A stretch of DNA of 64,000 nt. Source: an uncultured Lactobacillus sp. Its GTDB lineage: Bacteria > Bacillota > Bacilli > Lactobacillales > Lactobacillaceae. The position numbers and the translations under genes are program-made. Of the stretch, positions 44,429-53,134 are shown in pieces; the stretch's first letter is position 1; every line of letters starts with the position of its first letter. The DNA is taken from contig CALNAK010000022.1 of NCBI GenBank assembly GCA_937874185.1, positions 62,001-126,000 of the forward strand, written 5' to 3'. Under the pieces are notes generated by a model. It worked only from the letters and a program-made list of their open reading frames with translations. It made no database searches and had not been told where the DNA came from.

Positions 44429-45734
44429 TAATACGTGGACGTAATGTATATGCCATCAATAATGAAATTACTGATGTGATAATTAAGACGTAAAAGCTAG
44501 TCCCAAAGGAACCATTAGTAGTTACGGCTACTTGGCCAGTAATTGCTGTGGAATTAACCAATCCGGCGTAAAGGGCACCATATAATCCAGCATAGAGAAC
44601 AGTTGGAAGTAGGGTGAAAATTCTTAACAAACGAATTGAACCACGTGATCTGAAACATGCAGCAATCAAGGCAATGACTGGTGACAAGAAGCAAATCAAA
44701 CGAATAGCTGAGAATCCATTGGTAATCCAAGTTGGTTGTCCACCAAGGTTGGCGGTGTAGTTAGCAGCTGTAGAAATTGTACTTGTAAGTGAAACACCAT
44801 TTAAGAATGGACCACTGATTGATGCAATGAATCCAACAATTGATGCAAAAATGATTACTTTTTGAGAAGTAGTCTTTCCGTGACTTACTACTTTTTCAGC
44901 AGGAGCTGATTTCCTATCTTTCTTACGAGGTCTTTCTTCGTAAGTTTCAGTTGTATCTGGGCTATCTTTTTTGCCACTCTTGAGGGATGTTTCCTTCTTG
45001 AGGGCTTTGTTAGCACCCATTTCATTACCATGACGAAGTTGCGAAAGTAGGAACCAGAGAATTAGAATGATTGCTAAAGCAATGAATCCATAGTTTCTCT
45101 TTACGACTAACAGAATAGCTACAATTATTACCGCAAAAATACTTACATAAGCATTATTTTTAGCAAATTTAATCATGTTATGAATAAAACCATCATTAGG
45201 GTCGACTTCCTCAGCCTTCCGTTTAGCTTCAGCAGCACGTTGTTCACTCTTAGTTGGTTTAAAAGGATCACTAATTGGATCTTTGATGTGATCAGTAAAT
45301 TTCTTTTGTTGAGGTTCCTCGAAGTCTTTTTTGTAAGGCTTTTGAGAAATTGGATTGAAATCATTCTTACTATAAACTTGTGTTCTATCATCTAAAGGTG
45401 CATTAGCGTCAGCCTTTTTGAATGATGAACGATTGCTATGGTCAAAAGTTTTGACCTCAGGTTCTGGATCTTTGTGTGTATTGGTAGTTCCCTCATTATT
45501 AGAACCATATTCACGCTGTTGCTCAGGGGCTTGTTGTAAAACAGGCTTTTCCTTAGGCTTATCAGCTGGCTCTTCACTATTTAATTCATTTTCGATTTCG
45601 GACAATGAACGAACAGTGTCATCATCTTTAGTTTCTTTTGGTTCATCGGTATTTTTCTTTTTAAGGGCCCAACCGCAGTTATCACAAAATTTCTGATTTG
45701 GTTCAACTTTATGGCCACAATTTGGACAAAACAT
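44424..45734 (-). CDS. Zinc-ribbon membrane protein of unknown function
   Basis: 436 residues from the ATG 10 bases after GGAGG. It starts with a double-CxxC zinc ribbon (MFCPNCGHKVEPNQKFCDNCGW), followed by about 180 residues of charged, proline-poor, probably disordered sequence (rich in K, E, D, P, Q). Then come two close helices (about 195-240), a second charged linker, and four helices at the C-terminus. The end, with SFYVLIITSVISLLMAYTLRP, is membrane-bound. Proteins with this ribbon-linker-membrane build are common in lactobacilli and mostly unassigned. It is a single gene downstream, on the minus strand, of an ncRNA candidate. Confidence 0.78.
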   Translation of the reverse strand: MFCPNCGHKVEPNQKFCDNCGWALKKKNTDEPKETKDDDTVRSLSEIENELNSEEPADKPKEKPVLQQAPEQQREYGSNNEGTTNTHKDPEPEVKTFDHSNRSSFKKADANAPLDDRTQVYSKNDFNPISQKPYKKDFEEPQQKKFTDHIKDPISDPFKPTKSEQRAAEAKRKAEEVDPNDGFIHNMIKFAKNNAYVSIFAVIIVAILLVVKRNYGFIALAIILILWFLLSQLRHGNEMGANKALKKETSLKSGKKDSPDTTETYEERPRKKDRKSAPAEKVVSHGKTTSQKVIIFASIVGFIASISGPFLNGVSLTSTISTAANYTANLGGQPTWITNGFSAIRLICFLSPVIALIAACFRSRGSIRLLRIFTLLPTVLYAGLYGALYAGLVNSTAITGQVAVTTNGSFGTSFYVLIITSVISLLMAYTLRPRIK

Positions 45735-45965
45735 TATTTGCATTCCTCCATTATGTTGACAAAATAAGTATACAAGACAAGCCTTTCCATAGGAAGACAT
45801 TAAAGAAAAGTTCACAAAAAGGTCACATGTCATGTTGACTATCCGAAACTCAATTATACAAAATTTTCTTATACTTTGCTTAAAATTATATTTTAATTAT
45901 GCTTGTAATTATTTGTGATAGCAAATTCAAGTAAATAAATATTCTTCGTAAATGTTGACAGAAAA

Positions 45966-46114
45966 ATAAAAAACCCCACACATATGGATGTATGAGGAAA
46001 CGATTGTTGGTTTTGCACTAGTCAAACGTTAAGGTATGAAAAATATGCAAATTGGTATGGGGAAGACTGCAAGATGGTCGTCAAGCTACGAAAGGTGAGT
46101 TCGTGTCTTCCCCC
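45966..46114 (-). ncRNA. Candidate small structured RNA, about 150 nt
   Basis: On the minus strand a perfect TATAAT (46121-46126) lies 7 bases before GGGGAAGAC; a possible -35 TTGGCG is 19 bases further up. The RNA would open with GGGGAAGAC...GTCTTCCCC enclosing a smaller ACGAA/TTCGT hairpin. A single-stranded stretch follows, and it ends in CCTCATACAT-2-ATGTGTGGGG plus TTTTTTATTTTT, a strong terminator. No open frame with a ribosome site fits. I do not recognise it as 6S, SRP, tmRNA, RNase P or a known riboswitch. Promoter, fold and terminator all agree, but expression is not shown. Confidence 0.62.
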
Positions 46115-46203
46115 AGAAATATTATAACTAAAATGAAATATGTTCCGCCAACTTAGTTTGATATAACTGGATATTAACTGGTTAATTAATTGTTATATAA
46201 GTT

Positions 46204-46370
46204 GCCGTCTTCCGCAAAAAATCAAAATTGTCTGGAACGTAGTGGGCGCGACTTGGAGCCGATTGGCTTTGCCAATAGTCTTCAAGCTCGGCCTTTTTCT
46301 AACCTGACTTCGTCAGCTAAGAAAAATTTCACTACTTAGACAATTTTGATTTTTTGTTCCAGACTAGGTT
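46204..46370 (-). repeat. Family B structured element, copy 2
   Basis: Reverse-oriented relative of the copy at 8.2 kb. The interior, including CTTAGCTGACGAAGTCAGG, is nearly identical. The outer arms are ACAAAAAATCAAAATTGTCT and AGACAATTTTGATTTTTTG, changed together relative to copy 1. Confidence 0.85.
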
Positions 46371-46450
46371 TGTTGCTATTTTGAATTATAGAATTTATTT
46401 AATCTTGTACCTAATTGTAGATTACATCAATAAGATTTAAATGTTATTTA

Positions 46451-46620
46451 GTCGGGAACGGAGCAAGATTAGAGGTTTCAGCCATGAAATTATTCTTAGC
46501 TGGCGATTTGTGCCAGGTTAGAATAAGGCTCGCTTTGGAAACAATTTTTGAACTTCAAAATTGGTTTCAAACGATGCCCATGGCGTTCCAGACCTCTAAT
46601 ATTGCGGAGTGGATGACGGG
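46451..46620 (+). repeat. Family C structured element, copy 2
   Basis: Aligns with the reverse complement of copy 1. It shares TTCTTAGCTG...CAGGTTAGAA and GGCGTTCCAGACC-type blocks with family B, so B and C are branches of one superfamily. The stem TTAGAGG/CCTCTAA replaces TCGAGG/CCTCGA. The outermost arms are less well paired here. Confidence 0.82.
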
Positions 46621-46652
46621 TACCTAAAAACTTCTATATTTCAGAGTAGACA

Positions 46653-47405
46653 TCATTCAGTATAAATCCGCTTTAACTTAGCCAACTTATCTTTATCAAC
46701 ATTCAAAGCCTTATCCAAATAATTATCAAAACTACCAAAATAGTGATCAATAGCATCAAAAACAGAAGTAATACCTTGGACGTCACCTTTGGTCATATTC
46801 ATTTTATTAATATCTTGATTACCGTTTTTATCGTTGAGTGTTCTAGCAATTTCAATATTGTCTTGATACATCAAATTAGTTAGTAAATAATCTCTAGTAA
46901 TTATTTCATTATTGACGCCTAAGGCTTTAAGAATTAAAAGGGCACCGATACCGGTTCTGTCCTTACCAGCAGCACAATGGAATAAGAGTGATTTATTTGG
47001 TTCATCATTTTCCAAAAGTAATTCAAACAATAATTTGTAGGCACGTTGTCCGAATTTATCAAGAACAACACTTTGATAGATTAATCCTAAATAGGAAAAA
47101 TTATTTCTATTGATAGCGTCAGCCAATTTATCGCCATTACCTTTTAATGGATAAACTGGATCAGAATAAATTTGGTAAAAGTCAGATTTGACGTCGGACC
47201 AATTTCGTTGTTCATCCTCAGAACGGAAATCTACGACATACTTCAAGCCATATTTTTTAAGGTAGCTTAAAGAATTATCTGTTAGGTTACTTATATCCCC
47301 TGACCGTAAGAGTTTGTTATATTTAGTTGTTGTACCATCCTCAGTGGGATATCCACCAAGTTCACGTAAATTTATGGCACCTTCGAGATTTAGTATACGT
47401 TGCAT
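46653..47405 (-). CDS. Tyrosine/serine-type protein phosphatase (Y_phosphatase3 family)
   Basis: 250 residues. The start ILNLEGAINLRELGGYPTEDG and LLRSGDISNLT are typical, and the catalytic loop LFHCAAGKDRTGIGALLIL carries the CxxxxxR nucleophile site. The general-acid aspartate is likely in VVDFRSEDEQ. Related enzymes (LipA of Listeria, Lp-type phosphatases) remove phosphate from phosphotyrosine, phosphoserine or phosphoinositides. No signal peptide, so it is cytosolic. ATG follows GGGGGAGGA. Single gene, divergent from a GT2 gene. Confidence 0.9.
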   Translation of the reverse strand: MQRILNLEGAINLRELGGYPTEDGTTTKYNKLLRSGDISNLTDNSLSYLKKYGLKYVVDFRSEDEQRNWSDVKSDFYQIYSDPVYPLKGNGDKLADAINRNNFSYLGLIYQSVVLDKFGQRAYKLLFELLLENDEPNKSLLFHCAAGKDRTGIGALLILKALGVNNEIITRDYLLTNLMYQDNIEIARTLNDKNGNQDINKMNMTKGDVQGITSVFDAIDHYFGSFDNYLDKALNVDKDKLAKLKRIYTE

Positions 47406-47470
47406 TTTTATCCTCCCCCAATCGTTGCGTATTCTGGGTCATTAGAAGTAAAATAATAATAAGGTGATTT

Positions 47471-48232
47471 ATGGTGAAAATTAAACTTTCAATTATTATG
47501 ACAGCTTATAATGTAGCTGATTATATTTCCGGCACGATTGACTCGGTGATCGCTCAGACTAATCAAGATTTTGATTTAATTATCGTGGACGATTGCTCTA
47601 CAGATCAAACTCAAAAGATAATCCGTTCTTATGAAGAGAAATATGATTGGATCTCTGTTATTTGCCAAGCAAAAAATTCAGGAGTCTCAGCAGCTAGAAA
47701 TGTTGGCTTATCACACGCAGACGGTGAATTAATAACTTTTATCGATGGTGATGATTGGGTCGAACCCCATTATGTTGAACATTTTATTACCACATATGAT
47801 GATAACGATGTCGATATGGTTACCTGTGGGTTCTTTAATGAGACTGAAGCTGGCAAAGTAAAAAATAAAATAAATGAGCATCAAACATCAATTGTCGGAC
47901 GTGATGAAGTTATTAAACAGATAATTAAAATGACCGGCACAGTTATGGGTTACACTTGGAATAAAGTTTACATCCGTTCAATTATTGAAAAGAATAAATT
48001 GTCATTCCAAACAGATTTGGATTTGATGGAAGACCAAGTTTTCAATGTGGAATATGCGACAGTTGCTCGCCAGTTTTATCTGGATAATTTACCGCTTTAT
48101 CATTACGTATCAAGAAAAGGTAGTATCACACAAAAATTTGCCATGGAGAATGTCCGTGACGTAGGTGTGGCTCGAATGAAAGTTTACAAAACAATTCGAG
48201 ACAGTACTCGAAAAGAAAAAGATCAGATTTAA
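47471..48232 (+). CDS. Family 2 glycosyltransferase
   Basis: 253 residues of GT-A fold. It has IIMTAYNVADYISGTIDSV, the nucleotide-binding VDDCSTDQTQ and NSGVSAARNVGLSHA, the DxD-type FIDGDDWVEPHY, and a late acidic LMEDQVFNVEYA. It is somewhat shorter than most (about 300-330), lacking a C-terminal helical or membrane part, but there is no sign of a frameshift and a terminator follows. It would transfer a sugar from a nucleotide sugar to a polysaccharide, teichoic acid or protein; donor and acceptor are unknown and no other cell-wall genes are adjacent. Confidence 0.87.
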   Translation: MVKIKLSIIMTAYNVADYISGTIDSVIAQTNQDFDLIIVDDCSTDQTQKIIRSYEEKYDWISVICQAKNSGVSAARNVGLSHADGELITFIDGDDWVEPHYVEHFITTYDDNDVDMVTCGFFNETEAGKVKNKINEHQTSIVGRDEVIKQIIKMTGTVMGYTWNKVYIRSIIEKNKLSFQTDLDLMEDQVFNVEYATVARQFYLDNLPLYHYVSRKGSITQKFAMENVRDVGVARMKVYKTIRDSTRKEKDQI

Positions 48233-48251
48233 TATTTGATTACTATTCAAT

Positions 48252-48284
48252 CGGTAGCTGAACGTATTTCGTTCAGCTTTTTTG
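48252..48284 (+). terminator. Terminator of the GT2 gene
   Basis: AGCTGAACG pairs with CGTTCAGCT around five bases, followed by six T residues. Confidence 0.87.
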
Positions 48285-48358
48285 TTGCCTTGAAACACTA
48301 AATTAATGATAACATTATTCTATGAGAAGGCTTACAAAAATAAATTATAAACTATCAC

Positions 48359-48389
48359 TTGACTGTAACGTTACGGGACAGTCTATAGT
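48359..48389 (+). promoter_or_regulatory. MerR-type promoter with 19-bp spacer and central dyad
   Basis: TTGACT and TATAGT are separated by 19 bp, longer than the normal 17. The spacer region holds the dyad GACTGT-11-ACAGTC. This is the classic layout of MerR-family activated promoters, in which the regulator untwists DNA to align the boxes. A MerR-family gene lies just beyond the oxidoreductase gene this promoter drives. Confidence 0.85.
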
Positions 48390-48443
48390 ATTTATTTGTT
48401 GAGAGAGATAAATATAAAGTTTAAATACAAGGGAGTTTTACAT

Positions 48444-49391
48444 ATGAAAGCAGTCGTAATTAGTCAAGCAGGTGGACCAGAAGTTTTGAAGATTGAGGAA
48501 CGTCCAGTTCCAGTCGCAACTGAGGATCAAACAGTTATCCACATCAAAGCATTTTCTGTACACCGTTATGAAGTATTGACTCGTGAAGGTGGTTCTCCAT
48601 CAGTTAAATTTCCAAGAGTTATCGGAGTTGAGGCTGTTGGTGAGGTAGAACAACCTTCAAAGAATAGTAAGTTGGTAAAAGGTCAAAGAGTTTTAGTTGT
48701 TAATGGCGGTTTTGGTCGTGCCTTTGACGGTAGCGAACAACAATATGCTTTAGTTCCTGACGATATTTTACATCCCGTTGATTTTGACGGATCATGGGTT
48801 GATTTCGCCAATTATCCTGAAACATTCTACACAGCTTTTGGAGCTTTGAAAGCTACTAAGTTGCACGAAGGCCAAACTCTGTTAGTTCGTGGTGGTACAA
48901 CTGGTGTTGGTATGGCCGCAATAACTATGGCAAATGCGATGGGATTGAAAGTTACAGCAACAACCAGACGTGAAGAACGAAAACAAGATTTAATCGACCT
49001 AGGTGCTAAGAAAGCAGTTATTGATAACGGCAAACTTGAAACCGAGGAAACATTCGATGGCTTGATTGACATGGTTGGTGCTCCAGTACTTAGCGATTCA
49101 TTGGCACATGTCAAACGTGGTGGAATGTACACACTTGTTGGTATGTTGACAGGAGAATGGATTTGGAAAAATTTTGATCCATTCGAAAATCTTGGTGGAA
49201 AATACGTAACCGTTTTTGATGGTGTCGACATTAATGATGATGTTATCAATGAAATGTTTAAGTTGATTAACGATAATAATCTTCAAATTCCAATTTCAAA
49301 AGTATTTACATTAGATGAAATTCAAGCAGCACAAGAATACGTTATGAAACGAGATCGTCCAATGGGACAAGTTATTGTTACGACGGATTAA
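48444..49391 (+). CDS. Zinc-independent quinone oxidoreductase (MDR superfamily)
   Basis: 315 residues from the ATG after AAGGGAG. N-terminal GroES-like part (KAVVISQAGGPEVLKIEERP) and a Rossmann domain with LVRGGTTGVGMAAITMANAM; the zinc-binding cysteines of true alcohol dehydrogenases are missing. Such enzymes reduce quinones or reactive enals with NADPH. Expression is probably switched by the MerR-type regulator encoded downstream, through the 19-bp-spacer promoter, in answer to an electrophile or drug. A family A repeat in reverse orientation fills the space before the regulator gene. Confidence 0.9.
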   Translation: MKAVVISQAGGPEVLKIEERPVPVATEDQTVIHIKAFSVHRYEVLTREGGSPSVKFPRVIGVEAVGEVEQPSKNSKLVKGQRVLVVNGGFGRAFDGSEQQYALVPDDILHPVDFDGSWVDFANYPETFYTAFGALKATKLHEGQTLLVRGGTTGVGMAAITMANAMGLKVTATTRREERKQDLIDLGAKKAVIDNGKLETEETFDGLIDMVGAPVLSDSLAHVKRGGMYTLVGMLTGEWIWKNFDPFENLGGKYVTVFDGVDINDDVINEMFKLINDNNLQIPISKVFTLDEIQAAQEYVMKRDRPMGQVIVTTD

Positions 49392-49511
49392 AACGAGCTG
49401 CGTAGACCAATTTTGCTCCGCCTTGCCTGACTTCCCAAATCATACGCAAAGTGCGCGTATAATTCGTGAAGTCCTGCAAATGCTCGGAAATTCCCGGTCT
49501 ACTCCGCTCTC
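49391..49511 (-). repeat. Family A structured element, copy 11
   Basis: Minus orientation, unlike the flanking genes. The right end (AAACGAGCT on the plus strand) abuts the oxidoreductase stop. The outer stem GTAGACC/GGTCTAC is the same as in copy 2. It lies between two genes that likely belong to one regulatory unit. Confidence 0.86.
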
Positions 49512-49532
49512 TAACGTAATGAGGAAATAATA

Positions 49533-50336
49533 ATGCTAAAAATAAGTGAAATGGCGAAACTTGCCAATACGACTAGGCGAACATTGATTTTTTATGATGA
49601 AGAGGGTGTTTTCTTACCTAAAAAACGTAGTGAGGCAGGTTATAGATATTATGATTATAATCAGCTTTATGATTTATTATTCATTTTAGGAATGAAGAAT
49701 TTAGGTTTACCGTTGGAACGTATAAAAGAATTACAGGATAAACCAAGTACAGAAGTTATGGATGAGTTAATTAATGTGCAGGATCAAATTGATGGCAAAA
49801 TTGATGAACTCTCAAAAATTCAGTCAGCGGTTTCTCGTAAAATCTCTGAGGGCGATGATGTAGATGCGGAAATTTATCAACCATTGATAGTTAAACGTCC
49901 TAAAATAACCTTTTGGTGTTCACGAGAATCCGTATCCTGTACAGACGAAGAGGTAGCTGAACTTTTTGCGGAGTTCTATAAGCAATTGGATAAACTAGCT
50001 TTGATGGATGGGAATCCTTCTGGATATTTGACTGATTTGCCAGAAGTTGATGCCAAGGGTTATCCGGACGCTTCTTTTAGAATTGTTAAGGAATCAACTA
50101 CTAATAATAGTGGCAAAATTATGCCCAAAATTGAAAAGCCCGCTGGCGTTTATGCCGTAGTTAAGGTTGAGAATAGTGTTGAAAGTATCTGTAAAGGATT
50201 GGAGAATCTTAAGAAATTCTGCGATGATAAGGATTTAGAATTAACAACAGATATGTGGCAGATGAATACTAAAAGTGCTTTAGGTGAACATGGTGGTTCG
50301 GAATTTATGTGGTTAGAGTATTTAATTGTGGAATAG
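49533..50336 (+). CDS. MerR family regulator with GyrI/BmrR-like ligand domain
   Basis: 267 residues. A MerR winged helix (ISEMAKLANTTRRTLIFYDE, then GYRYYDYNQL) and a dimer coiled coil (about 75-115) lead to a C-terminal effector-binding domain (about 120-267) of the GyrI/BmrR type, ending FMWLEYLIVE. This build senses hydrophobic or electrophilic compounds and turns on 19-bp-spacer promoters like the one before the quinone oxidoreductase gene. AATGAGGAAA precedes the ATG. It may be co-transcribed with the oxidoreductase gene or use a promoter in the repeat. Confidence 0.92.
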   Translation: MLKISEMAKLANTTRRTLIFYDEEGVFLPKKRSEAGYRYYDYNQLYDLLFILGMKNLGLPLERIKELQDKPSTEVMDELINVQDQIDGKIDELSKIQSAVSRKISEGDDVDAEIYQPLIVKRPKITFWCSRESVSCTDEEVAELFAEFYKQLDKLALMDGNPSGYLTDLPEVDAKGYPDASFRIVKESTTNNSGKIMPKIEKPAGVYAVVKVENSVESICKGLENLKKFCDDKDLELTTDMWQMNTKSALGEHGGSEFMWLEYLIVE

Positions 50337-50345
50337 GTTTTATAT

Positions 50346-50391
50346 ATTAAACGCCAAATTCAATATTAAAATTGGATTTGGCTTTTTTTAG
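50346..50391 (+). terminator. Terminator of the MerR gene
   Basis: AACGCCAAATTCAAT pairs with ATTGGATTTGGC around a short loop, followed by seven T residues. Confidence 0.84.
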
Positions 50392-50426
50392 ATTATTTTT
50401 AAGTAATTAATAGAAATTCGTGTAAG

Positions 50427-50442
50427 TGCCATATTATGTCAT
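50427..50442 (+). promoter_or_regulatory. WYL-regulon operator, site 1
   Basis: TGCCATATTATGTCAT; its reverse complement equals the core of site 5 exactly. It lies 13 bases before TAATGA, a possible -10, upstream of the first unknown-family gene. Confidence 0.82.
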
Positions 50443-50533
50443 CTAATTATTGGATAATGATTAAGCAAAGTAGATATTCGTGAGGAAAGATAAACCAGAT
50501 TTGAATAAAATTCGGATATGTCAGGGGAATATA

Positions 50534-51742
50534 ATGAAAAAATTTGAAAATAATATTAATGAATTTTTACGTGATAATAAATTAGAAATGAATATATCGT
50601 TATATAATTACAGTCCCTTAGAACCCATTACAGCAGGCTCAACGGTGAATTTGCTTTCTAAGAAAAATCCCTATCTAACCATTAAAGACCAACGTTTTGA
50701 ATTATTCGATAGAGAAAGTATCGGATCATATTTTAATGGCCTGAATATTTCTGAGTCATATAAAAAAATCCGTCAATATCAAACTGAAGGATTGCCTAAG
50801 CCTAAATCTAATGATGAATTGGATTATGAAGCTACTTTCGATTTGATTAAGAAAACGAATTCCGTTGGTATTTCAGTTTTTGGAATTAATCAAATATCTT
50901 ATGACGGTTGGCGTGTCTTGGATGAAAATCTGTTAAATAATTCCCTGTGTAAAACTCGAGATACTGGTGAAAATCAGCTGAAATCTCAAAAAAATGCGTC
51001 TGGAAAATATTTTATGTTCAATCTTGAAGGTCTACCGGTAATGGAAAAATTGGAAGATGACCCTTATCAAGGTACTGAGGATTTCTACGAGCTTCGTCGA
51101 AATGATGGTACCGTTTTGTTAAGCAATATTCCATTTTATGAATTAAATACCGTGCTCTTTTCTCTGTTGAACGGATTTAACGTTGAACAAGCAAAGGAAG
51201 ACTTTTTGTGGCCTAAAATTTCAGACGACGACTTGGCTGACGCTGATTTGATTTTTACACATGTCTTTTGTTCAGACCCATTGGAAATCAACTCGATTGA
51301 TGATCTAAAGGATATCCCAATGTTATATATTCCTTATGGAACCAATCGGGTAATCAGCAAATATCAATATGGTGCATACGGACCATTAGGCCAGTCATTT
51401 CTACCTGAGGAGGCAATTGGTATTTTTGATTCCTTATATCATGGTTTGTCGGATAATTTGGAAAAAGCAGAACATGAATTGACTGCAGTCGTGGTATCTC
51501 TCACGGATGAATTAGGCTTTTCAATTTTTCGCCAGCAGCGTCGTTTTGTTAGTATGTCAGATTTAGATGAATTTACGGTCAATGATGATGGCAGTTTAAA
51601 AATTAGAACGACATTGCGATATGAAGATGACGAACCTATTGAAAATGTCTTTATATTATTGGATAAAAACACGAAATCCGTTATCAAACGGGATATGTCT
51701 TTAGACGATTTAATCAATTTCGTTTGGGGAAAAGTTAAATGA
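50534..51742 (+). CDS. Unknown-family protein P1 of the WYL regulon
   Basis: 402 residues from the ATG after AGGGGAAT. I do not recognise the family. No signal peptide or membrane helix; it looks like a soluble alpha/beta protein. It is paralogous to the next gene along its whole length: similar starts (ENNINEFLRDNKL versus ENNFSEFMKDNNL), SVFGINQISYDGW versus SVFGTNQRNYDTW, and EQAKEDFLWPKIS versus EQVKNKFLWPNIS. Two stretches, DFYELRRNDGTVLLSNIP and VFILLDKNTKSVIKRDMS, each followed by a helix, look like an internal strand-strand-helix repeat. An operator lies upstream, and the next gene's operator overlaps its stop codon. Confidence 0.8.
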   Translation: MKKFENNINEFLRDNKLEMNISLYNYSPLEPITAGSTVNLLSKKNPYLTIKDQRFELFDRESIGSYFNGLNISESYKKIRQYQTEGLPKPKSNDELDYEATFDLIKKTNSVGISVFGINQISYDGWRVLDENLLNNSLCKTRDTGENQLKSQKNASGKYFMFNLEGLPVMEKLEDDPYQGTEDFYELRRNDGTVLLSNIPFYELNTVLFSLLNGFNVEQAKEDFLWPKISDDDLADADLIFTHVFCSDPLEINSIDDLKDIPMLYIPYGTNRVISKYQYGAYGPLGQSFLPEEAIGIFDSLYHGLSDNLEKAEHELTAVVVSLTDELGFSIFRQQRRFVSMSDLDEFTVNDDGSLKIRTTLRYEDDEPIENVFILLDKNTKSVIKRDMSLDDLINFVWGKVK

Positions 51743-51755
51743 CATATTATGGCAT
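51739..51755 (+). promoter_or_regulatory. WYL-regulon operator, site 2
   Basis: ATGACATATTATGGCAT, overlapping the TGA stop of P1 and 11 bases before TACATT (possible -10) in front of P2. Confidence 0.83.
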
Positions 51756-51793
51756 AACTGAATGATACATTAGCTACACAAAGGAGAATATAT

Positions 51794-53041
51794 ATGACAA
51801 ATCAGGAAAACAATTTTTCGGAATTTATGAAGGATAATAATTTAGCAATAAATACTTATCGATATTTTAGTAGTCCTGCAGATCCAGTAACTTTGAATTC
51901 TAAGGTAAATATATTTTCTAATGAACGTCGTCGTTTAACTTTGGATGATAGTCGGTATCAGTTATATGACTATAATGACGGCAGATTGTTTCTTGATAGA
52001 GCTGAATTAAGTCAGGTCAATTCTGAGATTTTTAAAATGCAAAAAGATGGGATACCTGAATTGGCGCCTGATTTTAGGCCGAACGAAAATGTTATCTACA
52101 ATTTAGTTAAGTTTATTAATGGTGCAGGCATATCAGTTTTTGGAACTAACCAAAGAAATTATGATACATGGAAAGTCATTAATGATTATTCTTTGGAAGA
52201 TGCGCTAAAAAAAAGTAATGATAGGGGTGAACAACAATTAGTCATGTCACCAGGCTCAAACGACAAACTCTATTTGATTAATCTTAATAAAGATAGAGTC
52301 TTAGCAAGAGAACGTGATACGGGGAAGTTTAAGCCAACAAAAGATTTTTATGAACTTCGTAATGAAAACGGAGAAGTGATACTAACTAGTGTACCTTTGG
52401 GAAAATTAGCGGTGGTTTTAATGGCTTTTATGCGAGGATTTAACTCTGAACAAGTTAAAAATAAATTTCTCTGGCCTAATATTTCTGAAGACTTATTGAG
52501 TGATTCTGACTTGATATTCAAACGTGAATTTCGTTCTGATATGCGAGAAATTAAATCCGTGGCTGATTTTGAAACTGTTGCTACATCGCCGGTGCATGAA
52601 GACAATGAGCATTTAGTTAGTAAATATCAATATCGGGATAAATATGGCTATGAGTTTGGATTAGCCATTCCTGATAGTGAAATTTTGGATGTCTTTAAAC
52701 ATCGCTATAATAATTTTCCAATTGACTCTAAGGATGCAGAAGCTGATTTGAATGAGCTGCTTGTAAGTATTGCTGATCAATTGAATCTCTCAATATTGCG
52801 GGCCCAACGGCGACTAGAAAGGATTTCCTATTGTTCAAAAGCAATAATTGAGGATAATAAAATTTCTAATGTTTTGGATAATATGTTTTCTAATAAGCGT
52901 GAATATCTGGTTGAACCTGTTTTCATTTTGGTAGATAAAAATACGGATAATAAAATTGCACAAGAACTAACTTTGGACCAATTAGTCGAGTTTTTATGGA
53001 TGCACACCATAAATCCAGAAGAAGGAAGTGAGGAAGAATAA
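51794..53041 (+). CDS. Unknown-family protein P2 of the WYL regulon
   Basis: 415 residues, AAAGGAG before the ATG. Paralogue of P1 with the same conserved blocks and a similar end (PVFILVDKNTDNKIAQELTL then a helix and FLWMHT), plus a short acidic tail (NPEEGSEEE). Soluble, no signal peptide. An internal strand-strand-helix unit (DFYELRNENGEVILTSVP) is shared with P1. It has its own operator despite lying only 52 bases downstream of P1, which means the duplicated unit included promoter and gene. Function unknown. Confidence 0.8.
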   Translation: MTNQENNFSEFMKDNNLAINTYRYFSSPADPVTLNSKVNIFSNERRRLTLDDSRYQLYDYNDGRLFLDRAELSQVNSEIFKMQKDGIPELAPDFRPNENVIYNLVKFINGAGISVFGTNQRNYDTWKVINDYSLEDALKKSNDRGEQQLVMSPGSNDKLYLINLNKDRVLARERDTGKFKPTKDFYELRNENGEVILTSVPLGKLAVVLMAFMRGFNSEQVKNKFLWPNISEDLLSDSDLIFKREFRSDMREIKSVADFETVATSPVHEDNEHLVSKYQYRDKYGYEFGLAIPDSEILDVFKHRYNNFPIDSKDAEADLNELLVSIADQLNLSILRAQRRLERISYCSKAIIEDNKISNVLDNMFSNKREYLVEPVFILVDKNTDNKIAQELTLDQLVEFLWMHTINPEEGSEEE

Positions 53042-53058
53042 TCTTAATAGCCTATAAA

Positions 53059-53075
53059 ATGACACATTATGTCAT
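53059..53075 (+). promoter_or_regulatory. WYL-regulon operator, site 3 (autoregulation)
   Basis: ATGACACATTATGTCAT, the most symmetric of the six (ATGACA-5-TGTCAT). It lies 11 bases before TGCTATTCT, an extended -10, in front of the WYL regulator gene itself. Confidence 0.86.
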
Positions 53076-53134
53076 TAAAGAATGCTATTCTGTAAATAGT
53101 TAAAACTTAACTAAGTTCATTGAGGAGGGATGGT

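Noticed and set aside
45418..45696. 92-codon frame opposite the zinc-ribbon gene
   Set aside because: Serine/leucine-rich antisense of the charged linker; a typical shadow frame.
48827..49249. 140-codon frame opposite the quinone oxidoreductase gene
   Set aside because: Antisense shadow of a well-supported gene; no ribosome site.
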